A stretch of 64,000 bases of DNA from Nocardiopsis ansamitocini (GTDB taxonomy: Bacteria > Actinomycetota > Actinomycetes > Streptosporangiales > Streptosporangiaceae). Both the position numbers and the translations under genes were made by a program. Location of the stretch: the NCBI RefSeq assembly GCF_030268225.1, contig NZ_BSQG01000001.1:795299-859298 (forward strand), in the 5' to 3' direction. The notes beneath the pieces were generated by a model. It did no database searches. It was given only the letters and a program-made list of their open reading frames with translations, and was not told the DNA's origin. Below are positions 26,787 through 36,569 of the stretch, one piece after another. How positions within the stretch are numbered: position 1 is the first letter of the stretch; each line of letters opens with the position of its first letter.

Positions 26787-27461
26787 ATGGAAGCCTTTCT
26801 CAGCAACATCGACAAGGTCGTCGACGGTTTCTCGTGGACCGTCCGGCTCACCCTGTTCAGCGCCCTGTTCTCATTCATCCTGGGCATCGTCCTCACCGCG
26901 ATGCGGGTATCTCCGATCCCGCTGCTGCGCGCCCTCTCCACGGGCTACGTCGAGGGCATCCGCAACACGCCCCTGACCCTGGTGCTGCTCTTCTGCGGCC
27001 TGGGCCTCAACAGCGCGCTCGGCCTCAGCCTCGCCGACAGCGTGGCGTGGGACGTCTTCTGGTGGGCCGTGATCGGCCTGTCGGCCTACACCGCCTGCTT
27101 CGTCTCCGAGTCCCTGCGCGCAGGCATCAACACCATCCCGCTGGGCCAGGTCGAGGCCGCACGCTCACTCGGCCTGACCTTCACCCAGAACCTGAGCCTG
27201 ATCGTCATCCCGCAGGCACTGCGCACGGTCGTCGGCCCGCTGGGCAGCGTCCTCATCGCGCTGATCAAGAACACGACCGTGGCCTCTGTAGCGGGGCTCG
27301 GCGTGCAGGAGGCATCCCGGCAGATGAAGTTGATGTTCGACCAGGGCATCGCGCCGGTCCTGCCGACCTTCGTCGGTTTCGCGATCGGGTTCCTGATCCT
27401 CACCCTGCCGACCGGTTACTTCTTCGGGTGGCTCAGCAAGCGAGTGGCGGTGGTCCGATGA
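26787..27461 (+). CDS. gluC: Glutamate-type ABC transporter permease 1
   Basis: The 224-residue membrane protein has about five hydrophobic helices and the HisMQ-type EAA loop (EAARSLGLTFTQNLSLIVIPQALR). ATG 26787 opens MEAFLSNIDKVVDGFSWTVRLTLFSALFSF. It pairs with GluD to form the channel. Its TGA overlaps the gluD ATG (ATGA, 27458-27461), which implies translational coupling. Confidence 0.92.
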   Translation: MEAFLSNIDKVVDGFSWTVRLTLFSALFSFILGIVLTAMRVSPIPLLRALSTGYVEGIRNTPLTLVLLFCGLGLNSALGLSLADSVAWDVFWWAVIGLSAYTACFVSESLRAGINTIPLGQVEAARSLGLTFTQNLSLIVIPQALRTVVGPLGSVLIALIKNTTVASVAGLGVQEASRQMKLMFDQGIAPVLPTFVGFAIGFLILTLPTGYFFGWLSKRVAVVR

Positions 27462-28489
27462 GCGCGCAGAACGTCCTGTTCGACGTCCCCGGCCCCAAGG
27501 CCCGGGCACGCTACCGGATCTACACCGCCTTCACGGTTCTCGCCGCCATAGCCGGCCTCGCCGTGCTCTACCTCGGGTTCAACCGGACCCTCGGCGAGGG
27601 CGCTCCCTCGATCCTCAGCAGCGAGGCGTGGGCCCCCAGCCCCACGGGGCAGTGGACGGCGAACAAATGGCTGCCGTTCATCGACCCGGCCACCTGGACC
27701 GACTACGTCATCCCCGGTCTGCAGAACACCCTGACCGCGGCGCTGCTGGCCTCCGTTCTGGCCATCGTGTTCGGTCTGGTCTTCGGCATCGGCCGGATGT
27801 CGGACCACTGGTGGATCCGCGTCCCCTCCAGCGCGGTGGTGGAGTTCTTCCGCGGCATCCCGTTGCTGATGCTGATCTTCTTCACCATGGCGCTGCCCAT
27901 CGCGATCAACCAGTTGCTGCCGGTCTTCGGCCAGCCTCCCATGACACCGGGAACCTTCCAGGTCAGCGCACTGGCGGCTGTGGTCACCGGCTTGACCCTC
28001 TACAACGGGTCGGTGCTGGCGGAGGTTTTCCGGGCCGGCATCAAGGCCGTACCCAAGGGGCAGTCCGAGGCCGCGTACTCGGTCGGGATGAACAAGACCC
28101 AGACGATGTGGCTGATCCTGATCCCGCAGGCCGTCACCTCGATGATGCCGGCGATCGTGGCGCAGTTGGTGGTCCTCCTCAAGGACTCCGCGCTGGGGTA
28201 CATCATCGCGTTCCCCGAGCTGCTGCGCAGTTTCACCTTGATCGCGACCCGGCACAGCAACGTCATCCCGGCAGCGATCGTCTGCGCGATCATCTACATC
28301 ATCATCAACGTCTCGCTGAGCCGTGTGGCCATCTGGTTGGAACGCCGCAACGCCCAGCGCGGCAAGCAGTCGGCGAAGGTCGGTGCGGGGCCGGGGGTCG
28401 CCCCCGAGCCGACACCGGACGCAGCGGTGCCGGGCGCCGTCCCCGACCAGGGACAGGAGACCAGGAACAAGCCCACCGAGCCTTCCTGA
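27458..28489 (+). CDS. gluD: Glutamate-type ABC transporter permease 2
   Basis: The 343-residue protein has one N-terminal helix, a long loop and the HisMQ-type core with EAAYSVGMNKTQTMWLILIPQAV as the EAA loop that contacts GluA. The C-terminus is a Pro-rich cytoplasmic tail of about 50 residues (PGVAPEPTPDAAVPGAVP). It is the last gene of the operon and is followed by a strong terminator. Confidence 0.92.
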   Translation: MSAQNVLFDVPGPKARARYRIYTAFTVLAAIAGLAVLYLGFNRTLGEGAPSILSSEAWAPSPTGQWTANKWLPFIDPATWTDYVIPGLQNTLTAALLASVLAIVFGLVFGIGRMSDHWWIRVPSSAVVEFFRGIPLLMLIFFTMALPIAINQLLPVFGQPPMTPGTFQVSALAAVVTGLTLYNGSVLAEVFRAGIKAVPKGQSEAAYSVGMNKTQTMWLILIPQAVTSMMPAIVAQLVVLLKDSALGYIIAFPELLRSFTLIATRHSNVIPAAIVCAIIYIIINVSLSRVAIWLERRNAQRGKQSAKVGAGPGVAPEPTPDAAVPGAVPDQGQETRNKPTEPS

Positions 28490-28513
28490 TCACCGCCCGC
28501 GGTACCGACACGG

Positions 28514-28555
28514 GTCCCCGTCGTCCGAGCATTGCTCGGGCGACGGGGACTCTTT
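28514..28555 (+). terminator. Rho-independent terminator of the glu operon
   Basis: A 16-bp stem with one G-T wobble (28514-28529 with 28535-28550, loop CATTG) is followed by TCTTT. It lies 25 bp after the gluD stop codon. Confidence 0.85.
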
Positions 28556-28655
28556 GGTTGCGGTCCTGCGGTGTGCCGGATCAGGGTCCGCGGAGCCGAT
28601 AACTTGAAGGGCACCCCGCCCGTCGCCACCCTTCGCCCCAGGATTCAGGACCCCT

Positions 28656-30629
28656 ATGACCGAGCGCGTGTCTCTGCCCTACGGAAGCTGGCCCTCCCCC
28701 ATCACCGCGGTCGAGGTCGCTCGCGGCTCGACCAGGCTGGGCTTCCCTTCGGTGATCGGCGAACAGATCTGGTGGGAGGAGTCCCGACCGGACGAGGGAG
28801 GCCGAACGACCGTCATGCACCGCGCGGCCGACGGTACCGTCAGCGATCTCCTTCCGCTGCCGTGGAGCGCGGCCACCCGGGTGCACGAGACAGGTGGCCG
28901 GTCCCATCTCCCCGTACCCCGCCGCGACGACAAGGCCATCACGCGCTATGGCATCGTCTTCGCCGAGGCCGGCGACCAGCGGCTCTACCTGCTGGAGAAG
29001 GGCGCGCGCGAACCCGTCGCCCTCACCCCCGAGCCGGCCGTCCCCGGTGCGGTGCGCTATGCCGACCCTGCGCTGAGCCCCGACGGCAAGCGCGTCATCT
29101 GCGTACGCGAGACCCACTCCGATTCGACCGTCGCCCGCGCGATCGTGTCCGTCCCGTTGTCCGGACGAGCGGTCTCGGACCCGACAGCGGTACGCGAACT
29201 CGTCAGTGGTGCCGACTTCTTCGCTTCTCCCACCCCGTCCCCTGATGGCGAACGGCTGGCCTGGATCTCCTGGAACCATCCCCGCATGCCCTGGGACGGG
29301 ACTGAGCTGCGAGTCGGAGCGTTCACCCCCGAAGGAGCCGTGTCCGCACCGCGCACCATCAGGGGTGGCACGACGGAATCGGTGCTCTCCCCTCGTTGGA
29401 GGGACGCCAACACGCTGCTCTTCCTGTCCGACTGGACCGGTTGGTGGAACCTCTACGAGGTCAAGGCACACGGCCAGGCCATGGCCCAGTATCCGGAGGA
29501 AGCGGAGTTCACCCTTCCCCCGTGGCAGTTGGGGGCCGCACCGTTCGGGATACTCGACGACGGGCGGGTCGTGACCCTGTACGGGCACGCCGACCTCAAC
29601 GCGGGAATCTATGACCCCGAAACCGCGCAGCTGACACCGCTGAAATCGTCGCTGACCACCTGGCGCGCCCTCGCCACCGACGGAAAGTCCGTGGTGGGGG
29701 TGGCTGCTTCCCCGACCGAACCCGACGCGCTCGTGCAGGTCAATCCGGAAACCGGAGTGGTGCGCACACTGCGCTCGGCGGTGGAGTCCCCACCTCCTGC
29801 CTCCTACCTCCCGGTCCCCCGCTCCGAGGAGATCTCCGGACGCTACGGCGCGCGAATCCACGCCTTCGCCTACCCGCCCACCAGCCCCGAGGCGTGCGCG
29901 GACGGCCCTGCACCCTACGTGGTGTGGGTGCACGGCGGTCCCACGGGCTGTGCGGACAGTTCCCTGGACCTGGCCAAGGCCTACTTCACCAGCCGCGGAA
30001 TCGGGATCCTCGACGTCAACCACGGCGGCTCCACCGGGTACGGGCGCTCCTACCGGGAACGGCTGCACCGCAACTGGGGTGTCGTGGACGTCGAGGACGC
30101 GACGGCGGCGGTCCTCGATCTGGTCGAACGCGGTATCGCCGACCCCACCCGGTTGGCCGTCAGGGGCGCCAGCGCAGGCGGGCTGACGACCCTCCTCGCC
30201 CTGACCGGCACCACCTTCGCCTGTGGGACCTCCTATTACGGAGTGACCGACCTGATGCGACTGGCCGCGGAGACGCACGACTTCGAGTCGCGCTACCTCG
30301 ACACCATCATCGGACCGCTTCCCGGTTACGCCTCGGTCTACGAGGAACGCTCACCGGTCAACCGCGTGCACGAGATCGATGTCCCGGTGCTGCTGCTCCA
30401 GGGTGACCAGGACCCGATCGTCCCGCCCGCACAAGCCGGCGCGCTGGCGTCCGCACTCACGGCACGCGGTGTCGTCCACGCCCACATCGAATTCGCAGGG
30501 GAGCCGCACGGTTTCCGCAAGGCCGAGAGCGTGCGCGCCGCGCTGGAGGCCGAGCTGGCGTTCTACTGCAAGGTGTTCTTCGGTTTCACTCCGCCGGGGG
30601 TTCCACCGATCGCACTGACCGGGGGCTGA
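28656..30629 (+). CDS. S9 family prolyl oligopeptidase / acylaminoacyl-peptidase-like enzyme
   Basis: The 657-residue protein has an N-terminal beta-propeller-like region with repeated LSPDGKRV / PSPDGERLAW blades and a C-terminal alpha/beta-hydrolase domain. The catalytic triad is readable: Ser506 in RGASAGG, Asp586 in GDQDPIV and His618 in GEPHGF. The HGGPTG oxyanion motif precedes them. There is no signal peptide, so it is a cytoplasmic serine peptidase acting on short peptides or N-blocked residues. It stands alone after the glu operon terminator and converges with rny. Confidence 0.92.
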   Translation: MTERVSLPYGSWPSPITAVEVARGSTRLGFPSVIGEQIWWEESRPDEGGRTTVMHRAADGTVSDLLPLPWSAATRVHETGGRSHLPVPRRDDKAITRYGIVFAEAGDQRLYLLEKGAREPVALTPEPAVPGAVRYADPALSPDGKRVICVRETHSDSTVARAIVSVPLSGRAVSDPTAVRELVSGADFFASPTPSPDGERLAWISWNHPRMPWDGTELRVGAFTPEGAVSAPRTIRGGTTESVLSPRWRDANTLLFLSDWTGWWNLYEVKAHGQAMAQYPEEAEFTLPPWQLGAAPFGILDDGRVVTLYGHADLNAGIYDPETAQLTPLKSSLTTWRALATDGKSVVGVAASPTEPDALVQVNPETGVVRTLRSAVESPPPASYLPVPRSEEISGRYGARIHAFAYPPTSPEACADGPAPYVVWVHGGPTGCADSSLDLAKAYFTSRGIGILDVNHGGSTGYGRSYRERLHRNWGVVDVEDATAAVLDLVERGIADPTRLAVRGASAGGLTTLLALTGTTFACGTSYYGVTDLMRLAAETHDFESRYLDTIIGPLPGYASVYEERSPVNRVHEIDVPVLLLQGDQDPIVPPAQAGALASALTARGVVHAHIEFAGEPHGFRKAESVRAALEAELAFYCKVFFGFTPPGVPPIALTGG

Positions 30630-30668
30630 GACCCTGCGCTACCCTGATCCGGATTTTGCGCACAAGGG

Positions 30669-30693
30669 GCGGGGCGGCGGCTCCACGCCCCGC
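30669..30693. terminator. Hairpin between the S9 peptidase gene and rny
   Basis: GCGGGGCG pairs with CGCCCCGC (30669-30676 with 30686-30693, 9-nt loop) in the 216-bp convergent gap. No T-tract follows. The rest of the gap shows no gene. Confidence 0.4.
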
Positions 30694-30845
30694 TCACGGG
30701 TTCTCGTTTGCCTGTCTTTCGCCAGACGAAGAGGCAGCGGGTCCGCCCTCTGCCCTGTCGGCTTCCCGGCGGGAAAGGTCCACGGTCACTCCCCGAACGG
30801 TCAACGATGGGGAGGAACTCGTCGGGCGCGGGTCTGATACCACTG

Positions 30846-32348
30846 TCAGCGCGCGGTCTCCGTCGCCCGCGACTCGCGAATGACCGTTACCCGGATCTGC
30901 CCCGGGTAGGTCAGTTCCTCCTCCACCTGCTTGGCGATGTCGCGAGCGATCACCTGTGCCTGTACGTCATCCACTTCCTCGGGCTTGACCATCACCCGTA
31001 CCTCGCGCCCGGCCTGCATCGCGAAGACCTTCTCCACTCCCTCATTGGCCAGGGCGATCTCCTCAAGCCGCTGCAACCGCTCGACATAGGCCTCCAGCGA
31101 GTCCCTGCGTGCGCCCGGCCGTCCTCCACTGATCGCGTCGGCCGCCTGGGTCAGGACGGCTTCCACCGTGCGGACCTCGACCTCGTTGTGGTGTGCCTCG
31201 ATGGCGTGCACGACGTCCTCGGACTCACCGTAGCGACGGGCGATCTCGGCTCCGATCAGCGCATGGCTGCCCTCGATCTCATGGGTCAGAGCCTTGCCGA
31301 TGTCGTGCAATAGCGCGCACCGCTTCATCAGGGCCACGTCCATCCCCAGCTCGGCGGCCATGATCCCTGCCAAGTGGGCGGACTCGACCAGATGCGCGAG
31401 GACGTTCTGGCCGTAGGAGGTGCGGTAACGCAACTGGCCGAGCAAAATCACCAGCTCCTGGTGGAGGTCGGTGACACCGACATCTGCCACTGCGTCCTCA
31501 CCGGCGCGCACACAGAGCTGGTCCACTTCCGAACGGCTTGTGTCGAAAACCTCCTCGATGCGGTGGGGATGGATTCGGCCGTCCAGGACAAGTTTCTCCA
31601 GGGTGAGCCGGCCGACCTCCCGCCGCACCGGATCGAAACACGACAGCAACACCACCCCGGGCGTGTCGTCGATGATCAGGTTGACCCCGGTGACAGCCTC
31701 GAAAGCACGGATGTTGCGGCCTTCCCGGCCGATGATCCGCCCTTTCATGTCGTCGGTGGGCAGATGCACCGCCGAGACGACCGACTCACTGGTCTGCTGG
31801 CTGGCCAGACGTTGGATGGCCAGGGTGATGACTTTGCGAGCGCGTGCCTCGCCGTTCTTGCGCGCATCCTGTTCGATAGCACGCGCGATCAGCACCGCCT
31901 CGCGTTTGGCCTGGTTGCGCACCTCAGCGACCAAGGCTGCCTTGGCGTCGTCCGCGCTCAGCGCAGCCGTCGCCTCCAGGATCGCCAGCCGCTCTTCCTC
32001 CATCCGGTCCAGCTCCGCCGCGCGCTGCTCCAGCAGTGCTGCACGCTCGTCTCCTTTGTCCCGGACTGCGAAGAGTCGATTCGCTTCCTCGTCGATGCGG
32101 CGCTCGCGCTCGGTCATGCGCTGTTCACGGTGCTCAAGGTCGCTACGTCTGCTGTCCAGGAGCGCCCGTTCCTCAGCCTGCTCGGCGACGGCTCTGCTGC
32201 GGATCTGCTCCGCATCCGTGTTCGCCTGTTCGAGGAGGGCGCGTGCCTGGTGACGCCCGATGCGCTTGGAAAGGAGGAATCCGCCGGTCGCCACTCCCAG
32301 GAGGAGAACCGTGACGATCGCGCTCAACAACCCGTCTGCACCGTCCAT
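30846..32348 (-). CDS. rny: Ribonuclease Y
   Basis: The 500-residue protein has the RNase Y layout: an N-terminal membrane helix (LLSAIVTVLLLGVATGGFLL), a long charged coiled coil (about 30-135), a KH domain (GRIIGREGRNIRAFE) and an HD domain with LLHDIGKALTHE. It is a membrane-anchored endoribonuclease that starts mRNA decay. In this window it joins RNase J and PNPase as RNA-turnover enzymes. A 200-bp gap with the recX terminator lies upstream. Confidence 0.96.
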   Translation of the reverse strand: MDGADGLLSAIVTVLLLGVATGGFLLSKRIGRHQARALLEQANTDAEQIRSRAVAEQAEERALLDSRRSDLEHREQRMTERERRIDEEANRLFAVRDKGDERAALLEQRAAELDRMEEERLAILEATAALSADDAKAALVAEVRNQAKREAVLIARAIEQDARKNGEARARKVITLAIQRLASQQTSESVVSAVHLPTDDMKGRIIGREGRNIRAFEAVTGVNLIIDDTPGVVLLSCFDPVRREVGRLTLEKLVLDGRIHPHRIEEVFDTSRSEVDQLCVRAGEDAVADVGVTDLHQELVILLGQLRYRTSYGQNVLAHLVESAHLAGIMAAELGMDVALMKRCALLHDIGKALTHEIEGSHALIGAEIARRYGESEDVVHAIEAHHNEVEVRTVEAVLTQAADAISGGRPGARRDSLEAYVERLQRLEEIALANEGVEKVFAMQAGREVRVMVKPEEVDDVQAQVIARDIAKQVEEELTYPGQIRVTVIRESRATETAR

Positions 32349-32522
32349 GGCCCCACCCCAAACCGCGTCGCGTCCGTCTGCCGCTCCTGGTTCGCCGTAC
32401 GACCGGCTGACAAAGCCATCGGGCGGTACGTGCTTCGTTGGATTTAGAGCTACCCGTGGGGCGAGCCGGCTAACTCATCGGCCGCTGTGAGGTTGGGGGC
32501 CTGTTGAAGCGAATCGGACGCC

Positions 32523-32550
32523 GATCGGTCGGAACGGAGACGGACCGATC
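32523..32550 (-). terminator. Hairpin overlapping the recX stop codon
   Basis: GATCGGTC and GACCGATC (32523-32530 with 32543-32550) form a perfect 8-bp stem with a 12-nt loop. The stem overlaps the recX stop by 2 nt and probably ends the recA-recX transcript. Confidence 0.5.
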
Positions 32551-33115
32551 AGTCGAGATCGGGCTCGGGAAGGTCGATGTCGTAGCCCTCGGCGTCGAGT
32601 TCGGCACGGATCACCCGGTAGGCGAGTCCTGCCGGATAGCCCTTGCGCGCGAGCATCCCCATGAGCCTGCGGGTGCGCACCTCGGGTGCCTTGCCCCGAG
32701 TGGCGGAGAGCTTGCGGCGCACGAGGCTTCTGGCGGCTGTCTCCTCCTGTTCTGGGGTGAGTTCCTCGACCGCGTCGCGCACCGTTTCCTCATCGACCCC
32801 GCGCTGGCGCAGTTCAGCAGCAAGCGCACGGCGGGCCAGTCCCCTGCCGGTGTGCCGGGAGTCCACCCAGGCAGCTGCAAAAGCGGCGTCGTCGATGATC
32901 CCGGCCTCGTTGAAACGGCTCAGGACAGCCTCGGCTGCCTCATCCGGGATCTCGCGACGTCGCAGCGCCTGGGCCAGTTGCGATCTGGTGCGTGGCGCCA
33001 GGGTGAGCAGACGGAGGCAGATCGCCCGCGCCTTGGTTTCGGGGTCCTCCTCCGGCCGCGCGGACGCGGCCGGAGGAGCCTCGGAGTCCACGTCGTCCGG
33101 TCGCGGGTCAGGCAT
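32549..33115 (-). CDS. recX: RecX, regulator of RecA filaments
   Basis: From ATG 33115 the protein has 188 residues. RecX helical repeats are seen: [58 protein letters not shown] and [21 protein letters not shown]. It binds RecA filaments and limits their activity. The start overlaps the end of recA by 8 nt, which indicates coupled translation. Confidence 0.93.
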   Translation of the reverse strand: MPDPRPDDVDSEAPPAASARPEEDPETKARAICLRLLTLAPRTRSQLAQALRRREIPDEAAEAVLSRFNEAGIIDDAAFAAAWVDSRHTGRGLARRALAAELRQRGVDEETVRDAVEELTPEQEETAARSLVRRKLSATRGKAPEVRTRRLMGMLARKGYPAGLAYRVIRAELDAEGYDIDLPEPDLD

Positions 33116-34349
33116 CCGCGGAAGTCGGTTTGGCGGCCTCGGCCGCCCCTGCCGCAACAGGCACCGAAGGAGACGCGGCCTTGGCTTCGGCGGCCGGCTT
33201 CTTCACGGCCCGCTTGGGCGGTGTCGGTGCGGCGTCCTTGGCCGCGGCGTCCTTGACGGGCTCGCTGGTTGCGCTGTCGTCGCCGCCGGTGGGCACGCCC
33301 AGCTTCTCCTTGATCCGCTTCTCGATCTCGTTGGACATGTCGGCGTTCTCGCGCAGGAAGTTGCGCGCGTTCTCCTTGCCCTGACCGAGCTGAGTGCCTT
33401 CGTAGGTGTACCAGGCACCGGACTTGCGCACGATGCCGTTCTCGACCCCGAGGTCGATCAGGCCGCCCTCGCGGGAGACCCCTACGCCGTAGAGGATGTC
33501 GAACTCGGCCTGCTTGAAGGGCGGAGCGACCTTGTTCTTGACCACCTTGACCCTGGTGCGGTTGCCGACCGCGTCGGTACCGTCCTTGAGGGTCTCGATG
33601 CGGCGCACGTCCAGGCGGACCGAAGAGTAGAACTTCAACGCCCGGCCGCCGGAGGTGGTCTCGGGAGAGCCGAACATCACGCCGACCTTCTCCCGAAGCT
33701 GGTTGATGAAGATGGCGGTGGTGTTGGTCTGGTGCAGGGCACCGGCGATCTTGCGCAGTGCCTGCGACATCAGCCGGGCCTGAAGACCGACGTGGCTGTC
33801 CCCCATCTCACCCTCGATTTCCGCACGGGGCACGAGCGCGGCCACGGAGTCGATGACGATGATGGACACCGCGCCGGAGCGGATCAGCATGTCCACGATC
33901 TCCAGCGCCTGCTCGCCGGTGTCGGGCTGGGACAGGAGGAGGTCGTCGGTGTTCACACCGATCTTCTTGGCGTACACGGGGTCGAGCGCGTGCTCGGCGT
34001 CGACGAAGGCCGCGATCCCGCCCAGACGCTGCGCGCTGGCGACGGCGTGCAGGGCGACGGTCGTCTTTCCCGACGACTCGGGACCGTATACCTCCACGAT
34101 GCGGCCGCGCGGAATCCCTCCGATTCCGAGCGCGACGTCCAGTGCGATCGCCCCGGTGGGGATGGACTCGATCGGCGGTCGCTCATCATCGCCCAAGCGC
34201 ATGATGGAGCCCTTGCCGAACTGGCGCTCGATCTGAGCGAGTGCGGTTTCAAGAGCTTTGTCTCGATCGGCAGCTGCCACGGCAAACCCCTGTTGGGTCG
34301 ATGCTTTCTTTTTCATGATGGAGACGACGCTACGCGGAGGCGACGACAT
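33108..34349 (-). CDS. recA: Recombinase RecA
   Basis: RecA motifs are complete: [19 protein letters not shown], Walker [46 protein letters not shown] and a long acidic/Ala-rich C-tail ending in PTSADA. It catalyses strand exchange and LexA self-cleavage. ATG 34349 (413 residues) is preferred because GGGTGG lies 7 nt upstream; ATG 34316 (MKKKAS..., 402 residues) has no ribosome-binding site but drops an unconserved leader. A LexA box lies about 120 bp upstream. No intein is present. Confidence 0.97.
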   Translation of the reverse strand: MSSPPRSVVSIMKKKASTQQGFAVAAADRDKALETALAQIERQFGKGSIMRLGDDERPPIESIPTGAIALDVALGIGGIPRGRIVEVYGPESSGKTTVALHAVASAQRLGGIAAFVDAEHALDPVYAKKIGVNTDDLLLSQPDTGEQALEIVDMLIRSGAVSIIVIDSVAALVPRAEIEGEMGDSHVGLQARLMSQALRKIAGALHQTNTTAIFINQLREKVGVMFGSPETTSGGRALKFYSSVRLDVRRIETLKDGTDAVGNRTRVKVVKNKVAPPFKQAEFDILYGVGVSREGGLIDLGVENGIVRKSGAWYTYEGTQLGQGKENARNFLRENADMSNEIEKRIKEKLGVPTGGDDSATSEPVKDAAAKDAAPTPPKRAVKKPAAEAKAASPSVPVAAGAAEAAKPTSADA

Positions 34350-34469
34350 TTCGCGCCACCCGCGCGTCTCCTGTGGACGGTCACGGCGCAACCGTCCACC
34401 CGGGCCCGGCACTGAGTGCCCCAGGGAGCAGGCGACGCCGCTCCCGTCCCGGATACACCATCACTGTAC

Positions 34470-34485
34470 CCGAACCTCTGTTCGA
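34470..34485 (-). promoter_or_regulatory. LexA binding site (SOS box) of recA
   Basis: On the minus strand the site reads TCGAAC-AGAG-GTTCGG, matching the actinobacterial SOS consensus TCGAAC-N4-GTTCGA in all but the last base. TACAGT just downstream (34468-34463) fits a -10 box, so LexA would cover the promoter spacer. Confidence 0.85.
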
Positions 34486-34526
34486 TTTTTGGCTCAAGGC
34501 GTGCCGGAGTGTCGAATCGGGCGACC

Positions 34527-34721
34527 TCAGCGCGCGGCGGCGGGGACGTCGAAGGTGTCGCACACCGCCCGCCACACCTCCTTGGCGCCCATACCGTCGT
34601 CGAGCGCGGCACGCACGGTCCGCGACCCCAGGGCCTCGATAACGTAGTCGCTGGCCAGACTGTCGGCATAGGACTCGCCGAACTGCTCGTGCATCCGCTG
34701 CCAGAAATGGGAGAGTCTCAT
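34527..34721 (-). CDS. DUF3046 family small protein
   Basis: The 64-residue protein starts MRLSHFWQRMHEQFGESYADS at ATG 34721 and ends in AAAR. DUF3046 proteins of this size sit directly upstream of recA in most actinobacteria; their role is unknown. The SOS box at 34470 lies between this gene and recA, so recA has its own promoter. It is divergent from the GNAT gene by 66 bp. Confidence 0.85.
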   Translation of the reverse strand: MRLSHFWQRMHEQFGESYADSLASDYVIEALGSRTVRAALDDGMGAKEVWRAVCDTFDVPAAAR

Positions 34722-34787
34722 CGACACCAGTATCGGCCCACCGCGTCGGACTGTCACACCGACCGCTTCGCAGGGCAGACTGGTCCG

Positions 34788-35279
34788 ATGGACTACACGG
34801 TGCGACCGATGGAGGACACCGACCTCGACCGACTGGTCGAGGTGAGCCTGGCCGCCGACGGCCTGTTCGCCCGGGCCGGGCTGGAACTGCCGCCGGACGA
34901 TCCGCGGCCCATGTTGGCGCACTGCCCACTGGTTTTGGTGGCCGGCCGCCCAGCGGCAGGCCTGGCCGCGCTGACCGAGTTGGACGGGAACGCGCACCTG
35001 GAGCAGATCGCGGTACATCCGACACTGGGCCGACGCGGCATCGGGACCGCCCTGCTGACAGCGGCCTGCGCGAAGGCCCGCGCCCAGGGGCACCGCGCGA
35101 TCACCTTGACCACCTTCGGCGATCTTGCCTGGAACGCCCCCTGGTACGCCCGGAACGGCTTCACCGAGTTTCCCCGTGGCTCCTGGGGCCCCGAGCTCGC
35201 CGTCCACTGGCTGGCCGAGGAAGCGGCCGGAATCGCCGTGGCCCGCCGAATCGCGATGCGCCGGCTCCTCACCGCTTGA
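34788..35279 (+). CDS. GNAT family N-acetyltransferase
   Basis: The 163-residue protein starts MDYTVRPMEDTDLDRLVEVS and carries the acetyl-CoA-binding motif A segment HLEQIAVHPTLGRRGIGTALL and the WYARNGFTEF motif B. The acceptor substrate is unknown. It converges with the ROK regulator gene (44 bp between stops). Confidence 0.88.
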   Translation: MDYTVRPMEDTDLDRLVEVSLAADGLFARAGLELPPDDPRPMLAHCPLVLVAGRPAAGLAALTELDGNAHLEQIAVHPTLGRRGIGTALLTAACAKARAQGHRAITLTTFGDLAWNAPWYARNGFTEFPRGSWGPELAVHWLAEEAAGIAVARRIAMRRLLTA

Positions 35280-35323
35280 GACACCACCGGACCCTGGGCC
35301 TCCGGGCCCGGTGGCGGCCTCGA

Positions 35324-36541
35324 CTACCCCACGGTGGAGGCGAACATCTCTTCCCGCGCCTTCTTCAACGCCGCCAGGATCGCCCCGCGCAGAACCGGGT
35401 TCCCCCCCACCTGGCTCACCCGGACCTCTGCGGTGTTGGGACCGATACGCCCGGCCGCCTCGGCCACTCGCGCCGCGAGGTCGTCTCCTCCGACAAGTGG
35501 GACGTCGCCCCCCAGAACCACCAGCCCCGGGTCGAGGACGACGCAGACCGCGGTGACCCCACGCGCGATACGTTCGGCGAGCTCCTCCAGGAACAGCCCC
35601 TTGCTCCCCGGGTCCGCCCGCGCCAGGCGCACCGCCTCGGTGACCGTGCCGGCGGCGAGGCCGTGCCGGGCCGCCAGTTCCAGGACTTCCCTGGAACCGA
35701 CGAGCGACTGGAAACCGTGCGCGAGCGAGGGCTTGCCGTAGGCGGTGCGCAGCGACTCGTAGCCGCCGGGCAGCCCGATGTCGTCGGGGAGCGGGGCCCC
35801 GGGAACGGGCAGGTAACCGATCTCCCCCGCCCCGCCCGAGCGTCCCCGGTGGATGCGGTCGCCGAGCATGATGGACATGCCCACGCCGCCGGAGCTGTCG
35901 AGCCACATGAGGACGAAGTCGGGGATTCCCCGTGCCGCCCCTTCGGCGTGCTCCGCCAATGCCGCGAGGTTCACGTCGTTCTCGATGGCGACCGAGCGCT
36001 TGAGATCGGTGCGCAGCGCGTCGAGGACTCCTTCGTGCCAGGAACCCAACTCGAAGGAGAAGCGCATGTCGCCGGTACGCGGGTCGACCACTCCCGGGGT
36101 GCCGATGACGCAGGCGGTGAGCCGGCTCAGCGGAACACCGGAGGTCTCCACCAGGCGCATGACCGCGGTGTGGACGAGGGCGACCGGATCGTCGGATTCG
36201 GTGGGATCGACGGTGACCTGGGAGACGATTCGGCCGGTGACATCGGCAATGGCTGCGGCGACCTGATGCGGGCCGACGTCGAGGGCGGCCACATAGGCGC
36301 TTGAGGGCACCACTGCGTACAGTGCGGCGTTGGGGCCGCGCCCCCCGGCCTGGGCCCCGATCACGTGCACGAGTTCGCGCTCCTCCAGGCGGGAGAGGAG
36401 CTGCGAGGCGGTCACTTTGGACAGGCCGGTGGCCTCGCCGAGCTGGGTCCGCGTGAGCGGTCCGGACGACAACAGCAACTCCAGGGCCGCTCGGTCGTTG
36501 AGCTGTCGCAACAGCCTCGGAGTCCCCGGGCGTCGAGACAT
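35324..36541 (-). CDS. ROK family transcriptional repressor
   Basis: The 405-residue protein has an N-terminal winged helix (LLSSGPLTRTQLGEATGLSKVTASQ) and a ROK sugar-kinase-like domain (AALDVGPHQVAAAIADVTG, CVIGTPGVVDP, IENDVNLAALAEH). The zinc-binding CxCGxxGC motif of most ROK proteins is missing; the region reads GEIGYLPVPGAPLPDD. It is therefore a sensor and not a kinase. It is divergent from the sugar ABC operon, and a palindrome resembling ROK operators lies 28 bp upstream of its start. It most likely represses both directions until an amino-sugar or oligosaccharide ligand binds. Confidence 0.9.
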   Translation of the reverse strand: MSRRPGTPRLLRQLNDRAALELLLSSGPLTRTQLGEATGLSKVTASQLLSRLEERELVHVIGAQAGGRGPNAALYAVVPSSAYVAALDVGPHQVAAAIADVTGRIVSQVTVDPTESDDPVALVHTAVMRLVETSGVPLSRLTACVIGTPGVVDPRTGDMRFSFELGSWHEGVLDALRTDLKRSVAIENDVNLAALAEHAEGAARGIPDFVLMWLDSSGGVGMSIMLGDRIHRGRSGGAGEIGYLPVPGAPLPDDIGLPGGYESLRTAYGKPSLAHGFQSLVGSREVLELAARHGLAAGTVTEAVRLARADPGSKGLFLEELAERIARGVTAVCVVLDPGLVVLGGDVPLVGGDDLAARVAEAAGRIGPNTAEVRVSQVGGNPVLRGAILAALKKAREEMFASTVG

Positions 36542-36569
36542 AACCGTAACTCCCCCATCTCTATTTATT

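Noticed and set aside
34316-34349. Intein or unusual insertion at the recA start
   Set aside because: The extra residues are only a choice between two start codons; the RecA core is uninterrupted.
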